64,000 nt of DNA from JAGREO01 sp020446285. Lineage in GTDB: Bacteria; Pseudomonadota; Alphaproteobacteria; Geminicoccales; Geminicoccaceae. This document shows, piece by piece, positions 33,482 through 41,486 of this stretch. The DNA is taken from assembly GCA_041398005.1 (NCBI GenBank), contig JAWKVP010000001.1, positions 124,001 through 188,000 on the forward strand, written 5' to 3'. The position numbers were made by a program, and so were the translations under genes. The notes under the pieces are model-generated. The model was not told where the DNA came from. It was given only the letters and a program-made list of their open reading frames with translations, and made no database searches. Each line of letters begins with the position of its first letter. Position 1 is the first letter of the stretch.

Positions 33482-34249
33482 TCAGACCCAGCCGCCGTCG
33501 GCGATGTAGGTCTGGTTGGTCATGCAGCCGCTGTCATCGGCGGCGAAGAACAGGACGACGCGGGCGATATCCTCGGGATAGAGCTTGCGCTTGAGGCACT
33601 GGCGGCTCATCAGCTCCGCCTCGCTTTCCGGATTGAGCCAGAGATCCTGCTGGCGCTGCGTCATGATCCAGCCGGGCGCCACCGAATTCACGCGGATATT
33701 GTCGGGGCCGAAATCGCGCGCCATGCCGCGGGTGAGGCCGACCACGCCGGACTTGCTCGCGGTATAGCCGTGCATGCCGCCCTGCCCCACCATCCAGCTC
33801 GTCGAACCCATATTGACGATCGCACCGCCACCCGCCGCCTTCATCATCGGGTGCACCGCCTGGGCGGCGAAGAACTGGTGCTTGAGATTCATGGCGATGC
33901 GCTCGTCCCAGTATTCGGGCGTCACCTCGTCGAACTTGTGGCGATCGTCGCGGGCGGCATTGTTGATGAGCACGGTGATCGGGCCGTTGGCGTCGGCGGC
34001 CTTCCTCACGCAGCCGCGCAGCGCCTCGATGTCGCGCAGGTCCGCCTCGAGGAAGAGCGGCCGCACATGGCCCTTGGCGGCGATGGCGTCGGCCGTCGCA
34101 TTGGAGGCCTCGGCGTTGAAGTCGATGAAGGCGACCTTGCTGCCCTGCTCGCAGAAACATTCGACGATCGAGGCGCCGATGCCGGAGCCGCCGCCGGTGA
34201 TCAGAACCGAGCGATCCTTCAGACTCGGATAGGATGCGTAGGCAGGCAT
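33482..34249 (-). CDS. Short-chain dehydrogenase/reductase
   Basis: The 255-residue enzyme has the cofactor motif LITGGGSGIGASIVE, NNAA at about 97, the active-site Ser in GSTSWM and the YTASK catalytic pair (about 165). Asp in AFIDFNAEA after beta-2 favours NAD. The sequence resembles sugar 1-dehydrogenases (arabinose, galactose, fucose type), but the substrate is not proven. ATG 34249 (MPAYASYP) has AGGGAGA five bases upstream and is preferred over three upstream in-frame starts. Confidence 0.88.
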   Translation of the reverse strand: MPAYASYPSLKDRSVLITGGGSGIGASIVECFCEQGSKVAFIDFNAEASNATADAIAAKGHVRPLFLEADLRDIEALRGCVRKAADANGPITVLINNAARDDRHKFDEVTPEYWDERIAMNLKHQFFAAQAVHPMMKAAGGGAIVNMGSTSWMVGQGGMHGYTASKSGVVGLTRGMARDFGPDNIRVNSVAPGWIMTQRQQDLWLNPESEAELMSRQCLKRKLYPEDIARVVLFFAADDSGCMTNQTYIADGGWV

Positions 34250-34393
34250 GGCGTTCTCCCTGATATCGTCTTGCATGGTTGCGCCGTTCATCGCCTTGCG
34301 CCGGTCATCCGTCAACAGCGGCCTTCGATCTTCTCATGATGCGCAAATCGGCTATCAAGGGCCGTACCGGTGCAGGCCGCGAGGGAGCGGGAA

Positions 34394-34891
34394 ATGGATG
34401 ACAGGGTCAGGCTGCGGATCGACCTTGGCGGACGCGAGATCGAGATCGAGGGGCCGGAGAGCTTCGTCGAGAAATATGCGACCCGGCTCGAGGAAATGAT
34501 GGACCGGTTGCTGCAGGATGCAGTGGCGGGCGAGATGCTGCCGGCCGAGACACCGGCAGCGCCACCGGACACGGGCAGCGAGGAACCGAAACGCGACCTC
34601 GGACCGCTCGGCGCCTTCCTTCACCATCTGCCCAACAGTGCGACCGAGGTCGACAAGATGCTCGCCGCCGGATTCTATCTCGAACAGAAGAGCCCGGACG
34701 GCACCTTTGTGACCGCCGACGCCAACAGACGCCTCGCCGAGCACGGAATCCGCATCGGCAACGCCTCGCAATGCGTGCGCCAGTCGCTCATGGCCAAACG
34801 CGTCTTCACCTTCGCGCGCGGCCGCTACAAGGTATCGCAGGACGGAAGGCGCTATCTCGATAGGCTCATGGGCGGGGCGATCGGCAGCTGA
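34394..34891 (+). CDS. Conserved-looking hypothetical protein, 165 aa
   Basis: The protein opens with a short beta-rich segment (VRLRIDLGGREIEIEGPESF) followed by a helix (VEKYATRLEEMMDRLLQDAV), a proline-rich linker, and a C-terminal winged-helix-like domain (GAFLHHLPNSATEVDKMLAA to GRYKVSQDGRRYLDRLM). The last part looks like a degenerate DNA- or protein-binding fold, but no family is named with confidence. ATG 34394 is chosen for the GGGAG site ten bases upstream. It is divergent from the SDR gene and convergent with yacG. Confidence 0.68.
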   Translation: MDDRVRLRIDLGGREIEIEGPESFVEKYATRLEEMMDRLLQDAVAGEMLPAETPAAPPDTGSEEPKRDLGPLGAFLHHLPNSATEVDKMLAAGFYLEQKSPDGTFVTADANRRLAEHGIRIGNASQCVRQSLMAKRVFTFARGRYKVSQDGRRYLDRLMGGAIGS

Positions 34892-34942
34892 GGCCGGGCG
34901 TCTCTCTTCGCACACCCTCTCGCCGCGCACGCCTCTCCCCGG

Positions 34943-35140
34943 TCAGCCCTCGCCCTCGCCGTCATCCTCGCTCTCGATGACCGGCACCGAATAGCTGCCG
35001 TCGAGCCAGCGCGACAGGTCGACATCGCGGCAGCGCGCCGAACAGAAGGGCCTGTATTCCGAATCGCGCGGCCGGCGGCAGACAGGGCAGCGCAGGACCT
35101 TTCCCTTGCGGACGTGAATGGCCGGCCTTGCTTCCTTCAA
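34943..35140 (-). CDS. yacG: DNA gyrase inhibitor YacG
   Basis: The 65-residue zinc-ribbon protein carries CPVC (about 18) and FCSARC (about 34), followed by DVDLSRWLDGSY, the YacG signature. The tail is acidic. It binds gyrase B and one zinc ion. A TTG start at 35140 is proposed because GGAGGAA lies just upstream and the length then matches the family; the next in-frame start lies inside rng. It closes the infA-maf-rng-yacG run, 23 bases after rng. Confidence 0.88.
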   Translation of the reverse strand: MKEARPAIHVRKGKVLRCPVCRRPRDSEYRPFCSARCRDVDLSRWLDGSYSVPVIESEDDGEGEG

Positions 35141-35163
35141 GGGTTCCTCCAGAACATTGGCGG

Positions 35164-36381
35164 CTACCGCGCGACCTTGCCGGTGCCGCCACAATGCGGA
35201 CAGTTCGCAAGGCGTTCGGCCAGCCGGTTGCTGCCGCGCCGCGCACGGCTCATCTGCACGATGCCGAGCGGCGACATGGGGAAGATCTGCACCGGCGCCG
35301 CATCGCCGCGTACCGACCGGCGCAACGCCTCCTCGAGCCGCTGGCGCTGGGGCCGGGTCGGCAGGTCGACAAAATCGACGATGATCGTGCCGCCGAGATT
35401 GCGCAGGCGCATCTGCCGTCCGATCTCGGCGGCCGCCTCGAGATCGACATCGAGCGCCGCCCGTCCGCCGCCATCGACATCGATGGCGATGCAGGCCGCC
35501 GTGTGCTCGATGATGATCCGCCCGCCGCCGGCGAGTTCCAGCTCGCGCGCCAGCGCCCGGCCGATCTCCTCATCGACACCCGTCTGGGCGAAGGCGGAGC
35601 CTTGCGCCTCGAGCCGGATCAGTTCGGGCCGCTCGCTTTCCGGCAACCGTTCGAGCATTCTCGTGCAGCGGACGAACAGGCCGTCATCGGCGATCGCGAT
35701 CTCGTCGATCCGATGGTCCAGCAACTGCCAGACCAGCGTTTCGAACGGATCGATCATTCCGCCAAGCGGCCCCGTCGCAGCACCCTTCGCAAGCCCCGCT
35801 TTCACCGAACGCTCCCACCAGCCGCGAAGCTCCAGGGATTCGGCCTTCAGCGCATCGTCATCGACCACGGCCGCCAGCCTGCGCACGACGAAGCCCGCAT
35901 CGAGACCGAGCCCGGCGCAACGTCCGGCCATCTCCTCGCGTGCACGCCCCTTCAGCCGCGGGCTGAGTGCCAGCTCGTTCGCGTGCGGCTGCAAGGCGAG
36001 AAACCGCCCCCTGAGCTGCACCGCCGCCGTCACCCGCGGACCCTTGTCGCCCTCGGCCTCGCGTCGCCCCTGCACGATCAGCCGCTGCCCCTCGGCGAGC
36101 CCTGCCGCCCGGTTCCGTTTCGCAGCCTCGCCGGCATCCAGGGCCGGCAGGGCAAAACGCGCGTCACGGGCGAGAATGAAGGCTTCGCCGGTGCTGGCAG
36201 CGATATCGACGAAGGCGCCGCCGAGATGCCGGTCGATGCGGGTGATCCGGCCGGCATGGAGCCCGTCGCCCAGTTCTCCCGCCGTCGCCGTCCGCAGCAG
36301 GTCGACCAGCCGGTCATCCTCGATCAGCGCCGCCTCGACGCCGTCATCCCGCTTCTCCAGCACGAGTGCGAGACGGCTCAT
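35164..36381 (-). CDS. rng: Ribonuclease E/G family protein (short form)
   Basis: The 405-residue protein covers the S1-like RNA-binding part (LHAGRITRIDRHLGGAFVDI, about 43-62) and the DNase I-like catalytic core. The metal Asp positions are in TAACIAIDVDGG (about 290) and GGTIIVDFVDL (about 325), and the Zn-link is CPHCGGTG at the end. It lacks the long scaffold tail of RNase E. The fold is expected to cut single-stranded RNA in rRNA and mRNA processing. Compared with E. coli RNase E the Asn after the first catalytic Asp is Asp here. Its start overlaps the maf stop by four bases. Confidence 0.9.
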   Translation of the reverse strand: MSRLALVLEKRDDGVEAALIEDDRLVDLLRTATAGELGDGLHAGRITRIDRHLGGAFVDIAASTGEAFILARDARFALPALDAGEAAKRNRAAGLAEGQRLIVQGRREAEGDKGPRVTAAVQLRGRFLALQPHANELALSPRLKGRAREEMAGRCAGLGLDAGFVVRRLAAVVDDDALKAESLELRGWWERSVKAGLAKGAATGPLGGMIDPFETLVWQLLDHRIDEIAIADDGLFVRCTRMLERLPESERPELIRLEAQGSAFAQTGVDEEIGRALARELELAGGGRIIIEHTAACIAIDVDGGGRAALDVDLEAAAEIGRQMRLRNLGGTIIVDFVDLPTRPQRQRLEEALRRSVRGDAAPVQIFPMSPLGIVQMSRARRGSNRLAERLANCPHCGGTGKVAR

Positions 36382-36968
36382 GGAAGAACACCCGCCGCAC
36401 GCAGGAGCCCGGCGGTCTCGCAGAGCGGCAGGCCGATGACATTGCTGCAGGAGCCGTTCACGCTCGCGACGAACATCGCCGCATGACCCTGAAGGGCGTA
36501 GCCGCCGGCCTTGCCCTGCCAGTCGCCCCGTTCGACATAGCGTTCGATTTCAGCCCCATCGAGTCGCCGCAGGCGAACCACGGTCTCCACGATCCGGGTG
36601 TACTGCCGGCCATCGCGATCGATCACCGCCACGCCGCCATGGACACGATGCCGTCTTCCGGAAAGCCGCTCGATGCACCGGCGGGCGGTGTCGGGATCCT
36701 CCGCCTTGGGCATGATCCGCCGCCCCATGGAAACGACCGTGTCGGCCGCGAGAATGACACTGTCCGTCGCCCCGGTCATCGACCCGCTCACCGCCCGCGC
36801 CTTCTCGATGGCGAGCCTGAGCGCGTGCGCACGCGGCAACTCGCCGCGCTTCGGCGATTCGTCGATATCCGGCGCGATCACCCCGGCCGGAATGACGCCG
36901 ATCTGCCGCAGCAGTTCGAGGCGCCTCGGCGAGGAGGATGCCAGAATGAGGGGAACGCCGGTGTGCAA
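36378..36968 (-). CDS. maf: Maf-family nucleoside triphosphate pyrophosphatase
   Basis: The 196-residue protein starts with LILASSSPRRLELL and contains APDIDESP, the catalytic-Asp block VILAADTVV and the C-terminal GGYALQGHAAMFVASVNGS then NVIGLPL. All are hallmarks of Maf proteins, which hydrolyse non-canonical or dTTP/UTP nucleotides. No ATG is available; TTG 36968, two bases behind the infA stop, is the only reasonable start and implies translational coupling. Confidence 0.92.
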   Translation of the reverse strand: MHTGVPLILASSSPRRLELLRQIGVIPAGVIAPDIDESPKRGELPRAHALRLAIEKARAVSGSMTGATDSVILAADTVVSMGRRIMPKAEDPDTARRCIERLSGRRHRVHGGVAVIDRDGRQYTRIVETVVRLRRLDGAEIERYVERGDWQGKAGGYALQGHAAMFVASVNGSCSNVIGLPLCETAGLLRAAGVLP

Positions 36969-36970
36969 GC

Positions 36971-37189
36971 CTATTTGAAACGATAGGTGATCCGACCGCG
37001 GGTCAGATCGTAGGGCGTCATCTCGACTGTCACCCGGTCTCCGGTCAGAACGCGAATCCGGTTCTTGCGCATCCTTCCCGAAGTATGTGCGAGAATTTCA
37101 TGCTCGTTTTCGAGCTTCACCCGAAACATCGCATTGGGCAGCACTTCCGTGACCGTGCCGTTGAACTCGATGAGATCCTCTTTCGCCAA
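36971..37189 (-). CDS. infA: Translation initiation factor IF-1
   Basis: The 72-residue OB-fold protein (AKEDLIEFNGTVTEVLPNAM, then EHEILAHTSGRMRKNRIRVL) is of exact family length. The start is TTG 37189, with GGAGA five bases upstream; the TTG at 37201 would add four residues not seen in the family. It binds the ribosomal A site during initiation. It is the first gene of the infA-maf-rng-yacG group. Confidence 0.96.
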   Translation of the reverse strand: MAKEDLIEFNGTVTEVLPNAMFRVKLENEHEILAHTSGRMRKNRIRVLTGDRVTVEMTPYDLTRGRITYRFK

Positions 37190-37330
37190 TCTATTCTCCA
37201 ATTGAGGTCATGACAGCGCCCGCCACCCGCCAGCGCTCCGGGCTATGTCGATGAGCGGGGGCCCAAGGTCAAGCGCGAACAGCGAAAAGCACGCAGGTCG
37301 CATGTGCCGGCACGCACCCCGCGCATGTCT

Positions 37331-37903
37331 TCAAAAACCGAGCCCGAGCCCGATGGACAGGCGATTGCCGAACCAGCCGAAGCCGTAGCTGCCCATATAA
37401 TCGTCGGGAAACAGGCGAGCCGAGGCCGCCCAGAGATCGCGCACCTCGACGGGTCCGTCGAGCGGGCCGGAACGCACGGCGGCGACCGGACGATCGCCCT
37501 GGCAAAGAGCGAGGCGAAAGCCCTCGCCGGGCGGCAGCATCGCCTCGTCGCAAAGCGGTCCACCCGCCGGGTCCGGCGAATAGGTCAGATAGACGCCGCG
37601 CGGCGTGCCGGCATCGTCATCCTCCCCGTCACGCTCCCCGTCGCGGGGCTCGATATCGACGGAAAGCCCGCGAATCCCGTCGGCGACCGCCTCCGCGAGC
37701 CGGACCCCGGAAAGCGGTGCCGCATCGGTGCGGATGACGATCGGCACCGGGCCGTCGCGCGCCTCGCGTTCGAGCAGACGCCGCGCCTGCGCCGGGTCCG
37801 AGCCGTCCATCACTTCGGGAGCGGAGGCGCCGGCACAACCCGAAAGCAGGATCGCCAGAGCCGGGAGGAGATGGTAACGTAAAGATTGCGGACCATGGTA
37901 CAT
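37331..37903 (-). CDS. Hypothetical lipoprotein, 190 aa
   Basis: The signal region ends in lipobox LSGC (LPALAILLSGCAGAS), so the product is lipid-anchored. Residues about 35-100 contain a repeated sense of short beta strands (VPIVIRTDAAPLSGVRLAEA) and an acidic loop (ERDGEDDDAG). The end is glycine- and aromatic-rich (MGSYGFGWFGNRLSIGLGLG), like an outer-membrane-facing strand. ATG 37903 is chosen for CGGAG six bases upstream. It is divergent from the SAF-domain gene. No family is recognised. Confidence 0.7.
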   Translation of the reverse strand: MYHGPQSLRYHLLPALAILLSGCAGASAPEVMDGSDPAQARRLLEREARDGPVPIVIRTDAAPLSGVRLAEAVADGIRGLSVDIEPRDGERDGEDDDAGTPRGVYLTYSPDPAGGPLCDEAMLPPGEGFRLALCQGDRPVAAVRSGPLDGPVEVRDLWAASARLFPDDYMGSYGFGWFGNRLSIGLGLGF

Positions 37904-38049
37904 CAACAACTCCGGGCGGATCATCGTCTCTTCACCAATGTTAACATCTCCTCAAGCGGTTCAAAGTAGGATGTCGTCATCGATTGGCTTCGGGTCCAGC
38001 GAACCCGCAAGACAATGAACGAGCAACAGCAACAGCGGGTGTGAAAATC

Positions 38050-39219
38050 ATGCAGGATTCGCATGTCGTACGTATTGGCGTGATCGGAACGGGCTTCGTA
38101 TCGCGACACTTCACCATGGAACTGGCGCATCGAAAGGAATACGCACTCTCCCGCGTCCTCACCCGCCGTCCGGTCGACAGCTGCGGCGACTTTCCCTTCC
38201 GCGACGCGCTCACCAACTCGCTCAACGAACTGATCGACAAGAGCGACATCATCTTCGAATGCACCGGCGACGTGCTGCACGCCACCGAGACCGTCGAGGC
38301 GGCGCTCGCCTCCGGCAAGCCGGTCCTCACCCTCAATCCCGAATTCCACGTCACCACCGGCTCCTATTTCGTCGACAAGGGCTTTCTGACCGAGGCCGAC
38401 GGCGACCAGCCGGGTTGTCAGGCCTCGCTGTTCGAGGAAGCGGCGGCGATGGGCTTCGAGCCGATCGTGCTCGGCAACATGAAGGGCTTCCTCAATCGTC
38501 ATCCCACGCCCGAGGACATGAAGTTCTGGGCCGGCAAGCAGGGCATCAGCATGCCGATGGTGACCTCGTTCACCGACGGCACCAAGATGCAGGTCGAACA
38601 GGCGCTGGTCGGCAATTTCTTCGGCTTCGACATCGCCAGGAACGAGCTCATCGGCCCCGAGGCCGACGATCTCAAGGAGGTCTCGCAGATCCTCGGCGAC
38701 GCCGCCACCGAACTCGGCCGGCCGATCACCGACTATGTCGTATCGCGCAAATTGCCGCATGGGGTGTTCATCGTCGCCCGTCACAAGGACGAACAGATCG
38801 ACGCCCTGCGCTACCTGAAAATGGGCGATGGCCCGTATTACACGCTCATCCGCAACAACATCTTCGTGCATCTCGAGGTGTTCCGGACACTCGAACGCAT
38901 GATCAAGCTGAAAACTCCGCTCTTGCACAATCACGCAACCCCCTCTATTTCCGTCGCGGCCGTTGCCAAGCGTGACCTCCAGCCCGGAGAGCGCGTCGAG
39001 CGCGGTTGCGGAAGCTTCGAGATGCGGGGCATCTGTGTGCGCATGAAGGAGAACCGGGGGCATCTGCCCATCGGTCTGGCCGAACAGCTCACGGTGAAGC
39101 GCCGCATCGAAAAAGATCAGATCATCGGGCTCGACGATGTCGAACTGCCCGGGACCCGCGCCCTCGAGGTGTGGAAAGAGATCGAGAACGGTGCTTTGGC
39201 CGAGCCCAGAGCGGCTTGA
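38050..39219 (+). CDS. NAD(P)-binding oxidoreductase with C-terminal SAF-like domain
   Basis: The 389-residue protein has a Rossmann fold at the N terminus (VRIGVIGTGFVSRHFTMELA) and a middle region resembling homoserine dehydrogenase-like oxidoreductases (IIFECTGDVLHATETVEAAL; VLGNMKGFLNRHPTPEDM). The C-terminal part (SVAAVAKRDLQPGERVERG, then GLAEQLTVKRRIEKDQIIGL) looks like a SAF/antifreeze-like domain. Proteins of this build are linked to sugar-acid or cell-surface sugar metabolism, but the reaction is unknown. ATG 38050 is used; GTG 38041 is possible and neither has a strong ribosome-binding site. It is followed by a hairpin and the repeat array. Confidence 0.8.
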   Translation: MQDSHVVRIGVIGTGFVSRHFTMELAHRKEYALSRVLTRRPVDSCGDFPFRDALTNSLNELIDKSDIIFECTGDVLHATETVEAALASGKPVLTLNPEFHVTTGSYFVDKGFLTEADGDQPGCQASLFEEAAAMGFEPIVLGNMKGFLNRHPTPEDMKFWAGKQGISMPMVTSFTDGTKMQVEQALVGNFFGFDIARNELIGPEADDLKEVSQILGDAATELGRPITDYVVSRKLPHGVFIVARHKDEQIDALRYLKMGDGPYYTLIRNNIFVHLEVFRTLERMIKLKTPLLHNHATPSISVAAVAKRDLQPGERVERGCGSFEMRGICVRMKENRGHLPIGLAEQLTVKRRIEKDQIIGLDDVELPGTRALEVWKEIENGALAEPRAA

Positions 39220-39240
39220 CACCAGGCAGTTCTCGCGGCG

Positions 39241-39269
39241 CGCCGGCCCTTCCTCCCCGTGGGCCGGCG
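39241..39269 (+). terminator. Hairpin after the SAF-domain gene
   Basis: Arms CGCCGGCCC and GGGCCGGCG flank an 11-base loop, 21 bases after the stop. No T run follows. Confidence 0.5.
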
Positions 39270-39343
39270 TGCCACCCTTGCTTCCGAAACGCTTTGGTAT
39301 TCGTCAACAGCCCCGCAGGTTCCCGCTGTCTGACTCAAATACA

Positions 39344-39365
39344 ATACCCCGCCACAGCGGGGTAT
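39344..39365. terminator. Short strong hairpin at the repeat-array edge
   Basis: A perfect nine-bp stem (ATACCCCGC and GCGGGGTAT) with loop CACA is found here. The same stem sequence recurs at 60156-60183 at the edge of another array, so it belongs to the repeat family as well as being terminator-like. Confidence 0.65.
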
Positions 39366-39368
39366 CTG

Positions 39369-39742
39369 CCCTTGCGTTCAAGCGCCACGCAGGCTGCGCT
39401 CCCCGTCGGTCGCTAGTCGGAGCTTCGCTCCTCCGGAGTCTGGCCCTTGCGTTCAGGCATTGCGCTCCTCCGGAATTTGGCCCTTGCGTTCAGGCGCCAC
39501 GCAGGCTGCGGTCGGTCGCTAGTCGGATCCAGGCCCTTGCGTTCAGGCGCCACGCAGAGCGCTCCTCCGGAGCTGCCCTTGCGTTCAGGCGCCACGCAGG
39601 CTGCGCTCCCGGTCGGTCGCTAGTCGGAGCTTCGCTCCTCCGGAGTCTGGCCCTCTTGCGTTCAGGCGCCACGCAGGCTGCGCTCCCGGTCGGTCGCTAG
39701 TCGGAGCTTCGCTCCTCCGCTCCCGTCGCAAGCAGCGGGAAA
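39369..39742 (+). repeat. Array of six interspersed-repeat units
   Basis: The units begin with cttgcgttcaggc at 39371, 39446, 39483, 39536, 39578 and 39654. Units 1, 5 and 6 are nearly full (about 75 bases, cttgcgttc to ctccggagt). Units 2, 3 and 4 have different internal deletions. The last ends in the hairpin module cccgtcgcaagcagcggg. Units carry a small internal hairpin (GGAGC ttc GCTCC). Unit lengths vary and there are no unique spacers. Confidence 0.9.
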
Positions 39743-39787
39743 TGTAGCCCAGGAGATCCAGGCATCACGCCCTGCCCGAAACGGTCG

Positions 39788-41395
39788 TCAGATGCGGCCG
39801 TCATAGGCGTTGTCGTCGATCTCACAGGCGATCAGCGTGAAGTGGTCGGCGGCGAGCGCATCCATCAGCGCCCGTTCGAGCCCGTCACGGCTTCGCACCG
39901 TCACGCCCTGTCCGCCGAAGCCCGCGGCAATGGCGGCATAGTCGAAACGGCCGAGATCGACACCGAACTTCCGCAACTGGCTTTCACGCTGCTTCTTCTC
40001 GATCAGCGCCAGCGAGCGGTCGACGAACACGACGAAGATCACCGGCAGACCGAGTTCGGCGCAGGTCGCGAACTCGCCCGTGAACATCAGCAGGCCGCCA
40101 TCGCCGAAGAACGCCACCACCGGCCGCTGCGGCTCGGCGATCTTCGCACCGATGGCAAGCGGCATCGCCCCGCCCATGGTGCAAAGTCCGTTCGATTGCA
40201 GGAGCGTGCGCGGCTCGTGGCAGCGCCAGACCTGCGAGAGCAGAATCCGGTGTGCGCCCGCATCCACCGTGGCGATGGTCTCCTTCGGCAGGATCCGGCG
40301 CGCGACATCGGTGATCGCCGCCGGCCCCCAGGCCTCGTCGATGCGAAAGGGCTCCAGCGTCGCCGCGCGCAGGCGGGCGACCTCCGCCGCCGTCCAGGTC
40401 GACCCTGCCGCGCCGCCGGCCGCGAGCGCGCGCAGCCCGGCACCCGTATCGCAGAGAAACGACAGGCTCGCCTGATGCATGTAGTGATCGTTCGCCGCGG
40501 GCGCGAATTCGATGACACGCTTTTTCGACGCATCCCAGGGATGCTGCCAGCCGGTGCGCATCTCGATCGGATCGTAGCCCGCGAGAATGACCAGATCGGC
40601 CTCCCTGACAGCCTCGAGCAGGGTCCTGTCCGCCACCGGCGAGAGCGCCGCCGGCGCAAGCGCCATGGGATGATCCTCGTCGAGGAGACCCTTGGCCTTG
40701 TAGGTCTGGATGACCGGTGCGCGAAACCGTTCGGCGAATGCGGTCAGTTCGGCGCCCGCATCGTCGATCACCGCATCAAAGCCGGCGATCACCAGCGGCC
40801 GGCGGCTTTCGCCGAGCCAATGGCGCGCCTCCTCCAGCGCCGGCCCCTCGCCCGGCCCGCACGGGCTCGCCGGCGCGCGTCGAAGCACGGGCTCGTTGCC
40901 GGCCCCGGCAGCCGCCACCCTGATCGGCACATCGATCAATACCGGGCCGGGCCGCCGGTCGGTTGCCAGCGCCAGTGCCCGCTCGGTGACGAGATCGGGA
41001 CAGGCGGCGTTGAGCTCGAAACTGCCCTTCACCGCCGGCTCGACCAGCCTTGCATGGTCGATGACCTGATGATTGTAGGAAAGCCGCTCCGCTGGATCGA
41101 CCGCACCGGAAAGCACGATCAGCGGCACCCGGTCGAGGCGGGCATTGGCGATCACATTGACCGCGTTGCTCAGCCCCGGCCCCACCGTGGCGACAAGGAT
41201 TCCGGGAGCGCCGGTCCGGTGCCAGCAGGCCTCGGCCATGAAACCCGCCGCCGTTTCGTGCTTGGCGAGATGAAAGCGGATACCGGCAGCCTCGAGCGCG
41301 TCGATGAGGGTCAGAACCTCGCCGCCCGGAATGCCGAACGCATGGCGGCAACCGGCCTCGGCCAGTCTTCGAGCGAGCTTGTCGGCGGCACGCAT
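39788..41395 (-). CDS. Thiamine pyrophosphate-binding enzyme (acetolactate synthase-like)
   Basis: The 535-residue protein has the three-domain build of the ThDP decarboxylase superfamily. Domain one contains the cofactor-activating Glu (AKHETAAGFMAEA, about 45) and the central domain shows PLVIAGFDA. The C-terminal domain contains GDGGLLMFTGEF (about 430). The second part of the metal motif, usually Asn-Asn, reads VDRS, as in less studied paralogues rather than IlvB. No small regulatory subunit gene is adjacent. ATG 41395 is chosen with GGAAGGG six bases upstream; ATG 41401 is an alternative. The substrate is unknown. Confidence 0.85.
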   Translation of the reverse strand: MRAADKLARRLAEAGCRHAFGIPGGEVLTLIDALEAAGIRFHLAKHETAAGFMAEACWHRTGAPGILVATVGPGLSNAVNVIANARLDRVPLIVLSGAVDPAERLSYNHQVIDHARLVEPAVKGSFELNAACPDLVTERALALATDRRPGPVLIDVPIRVAAAGAGNEPVLRRAPASPCGPGEGPALEEARHWLGESRRPLVIAGFDAVIDDAGAELTAFAERFRAPVIQTYKAKGLLDEDHPMALAPAALSPVADRTLLEAVREADLVILAGYDPIEMRTGWQHPWDASKKRVIEFAPAANDHYMHQASLSFLCDTGAGLRALAAGGAAGSTWTAAEVARLRAATLEPFRIDEAWGPAAITDVARRILPKETIATVDAGAHRILLSQVWRCHEPRTLLQSNGLCTMGGAMPLAIGAKIAEPQRPVVAFFGDGGLLMFTGEFATCAELGLPVIFVVFVDRSLALIEKKQRESQLRKFGVDLGRFDYAAIAAGFGGQGVTVRSRDGLERALMDALAADHFTLIACEIDDNAYDGRI

Positions 41396-41486
41396 GTGCA
41401 TCCCTTCCCTGTCGACGGAACGTTTCCCTTCGCCACCTTGTTTCACGAACACCGGCGACCATCAAGCAGCCGGATGACCGGAACGA

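Larger units (their letters stand above)
39220..39787. other. Non-coding stretch dominated by repeats
   Basis: These 568 bases between two convergent genes hold a GC-rich hairpin, a 9-bp-stem hairpin and six tandem units of the interspersed repeat. The ORFs that cross it are repeat translations (WRLNARA-type peptides on the minus strand) and are not genes. Confidence 0.85.

Noticed and set aside
39413..39700. Short ORFs inside the repeat array
   Set aside because: They are translations of the repeat units themselves (WRLNARA/APERKG peptides).
39369..39742. Repeat array considered as a CRISPR
   Set aside because: Units are 37-75 bases with internal deletions, follow each other without unique spacers, and there are no cas genes.
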